6,038 nt of DNA from Deltaproteobacteria bacterium (GTDB lineage Bacteria > Desulfobacterota > DSM-4660 > Desulfatiglandales > B25-G16). The translations under genes and the position numbers were made by a program. The DNA lies in the NCBI GenBank assembly GCA_003646875.1, contig QMLT01000119.1, forward strand, positions 1-6,038, in the 5' to 3' direction. The notes beneath the pieces were generated by a model. It was not told the DNA's origin. It saw only the letters and a program-made list of their open reading frames with translations, and made no database searches. Below, one piece after another: positions 5,608 to 6,038 of this stretch. The stretch's first letter is position 1; each line of letters begins with the position of its first letter.

Positions 5608-6038
5608 ATGTCAAAAAGAAATATGGCTATAATCTTGTTGGTGGTTCTCTTCACTTTTTCATTTATTATCCTTCTCCATGCACCAAATGCCATAGCGAAA
5701 ACCTATAAATTTAGCATAACCCTTTCAGAGCTTTCTCCCTGGTATGCAGGTGCAAAAATGTTTGCCGACTTAGTAAAGGCCAGGACCGATGGTAATATAA
5801 ATATAGATATCTATCCTAACCAGCAGCTTTCCGGGGGGAATTTAGTGAAAGGGCTCCAGATGCTGCAAACGGGTGCAATTGATATGGCCTTTAACTCCTC
5901 CATTCATTTCTCGCTAGTCGACCCAAGATTTATAGTGGTGAGCATGCCTTGGATAATGCCAAGTTACGAAGCCGTTGACAGGGTATTAGACGGGCCGGTT
6001 GGGAAAGAGCTAATGAACTGTTGTAGAGATAATAAGAT
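5608..6038 (+). CDS. dctP: TRAP transporter substrate-binding protein, DctP family (second copy, 3' end outside window)
   Basis: The first 143 codons of a second DctP-type binding protein, open to the right edge. The signal peptide has a basic start (MSKRN), a long hydrophobic core and probable cleavage after NAIA (residue 30). The mature start YKFSITLSELSPWYAGAKMF and the segment FADLVKARTDGNINIDIYPN are standard for the family; so is GLQMLQTGAIDMAFNSS. It aligns readily with the first DctP but differs at many positions, including the SPWYAGAK stretch near the ligand cleft, so a different substrate or affinity is plausible. The substrate-binding arginine region lies beyond the window. The SD GGAGGG (5596-5601) is 6 bases before the ATG. 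It may open a second TRAP operon or be an extra binding protein sharing the first DctQM. Confidence 0.93.
   Translation, partial: MSKRNMAIILLVVLFTFSFIILLHAPNAIAKTYKFSITLSELSPWYAGAKMFADLVKARTDGNINIDIYPNQQLSGGNLVKGLQMLQTGAIDMAFNSSIHFSLVDPRFIVVSMPWIMPSYEAVDRVLDGPVGKELMNCCRDNK

Overview
The window looks like a bacterial organic-acid uptake locus in which every gene lies on the plus strand. Base composition is moderate to slightly AT-rich, and strong purine-rich Shine-Dalgarno (SD) sites (GGAGG type) precede several starts. The IlvD-like, XRE-cupin and TRAP genes together resemble loci in anaerobic Desulfobacterota or clostridial Firmicutes. That placement is inference from style and gene content; no marker gene is present.

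Layout. (1) 1-297: C-terminal end of an IlvD/Edd-family dehydratase, entering from the left edge. (2) 302-871: an XRE helix-turn-helix regulator with a C-terminal cupin domain, starting 4 bases after the dehydratase stop. (3) 872-1138: an AT-rich intergenic region with a perfect TTGACA -35 box and candidate operator repeats. (4) 1139-1795: a second, diverged XRE-cupin regulator. (5) 1914-4842: a complete three-component TRAP transporter, namely periplasmic binding protein (dctP), small membrane subunit (dctQ) and large membrane subunit (dctM). A terminator-like hairpin sits between dctP and dctQ, and dctQ and dctM overlap by one base. (6) 4852-4932: a long imperfect palindrome built from iterated CTAAAGTG-like units. 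(7) 4988-5470: a stand-alone PCC/DUF296-domain protein with a histidine cluster. (8) 5463-5595: a possible frameshifted mini-gene. (9) 5608-6038: the start of a second TRAP binding protein, cut by the right edge.

Working model (inference): one or both XRE-cupin proteins sense a small carboxylate or related metabolite and control the locus. DctP captures an organic acid in the periplasm and DctQM imports it with a sodium or proton gradient. The IlvD/Edd enzyme would act on a hydroxy- or sugar acid in the cytoplasm. The PCC protein has no assignable role. The substrate cannot be read from the sequence.

The known-family genes are ordinary. The parts most worth a second look are non-coding or marginal: the hairpin whose 3' arm can also pair with the dctQ SD, the CTAAAGTG palindrome, and the SD-preceded ATG at 5463 whose sensible-looking reading frame is one base out.
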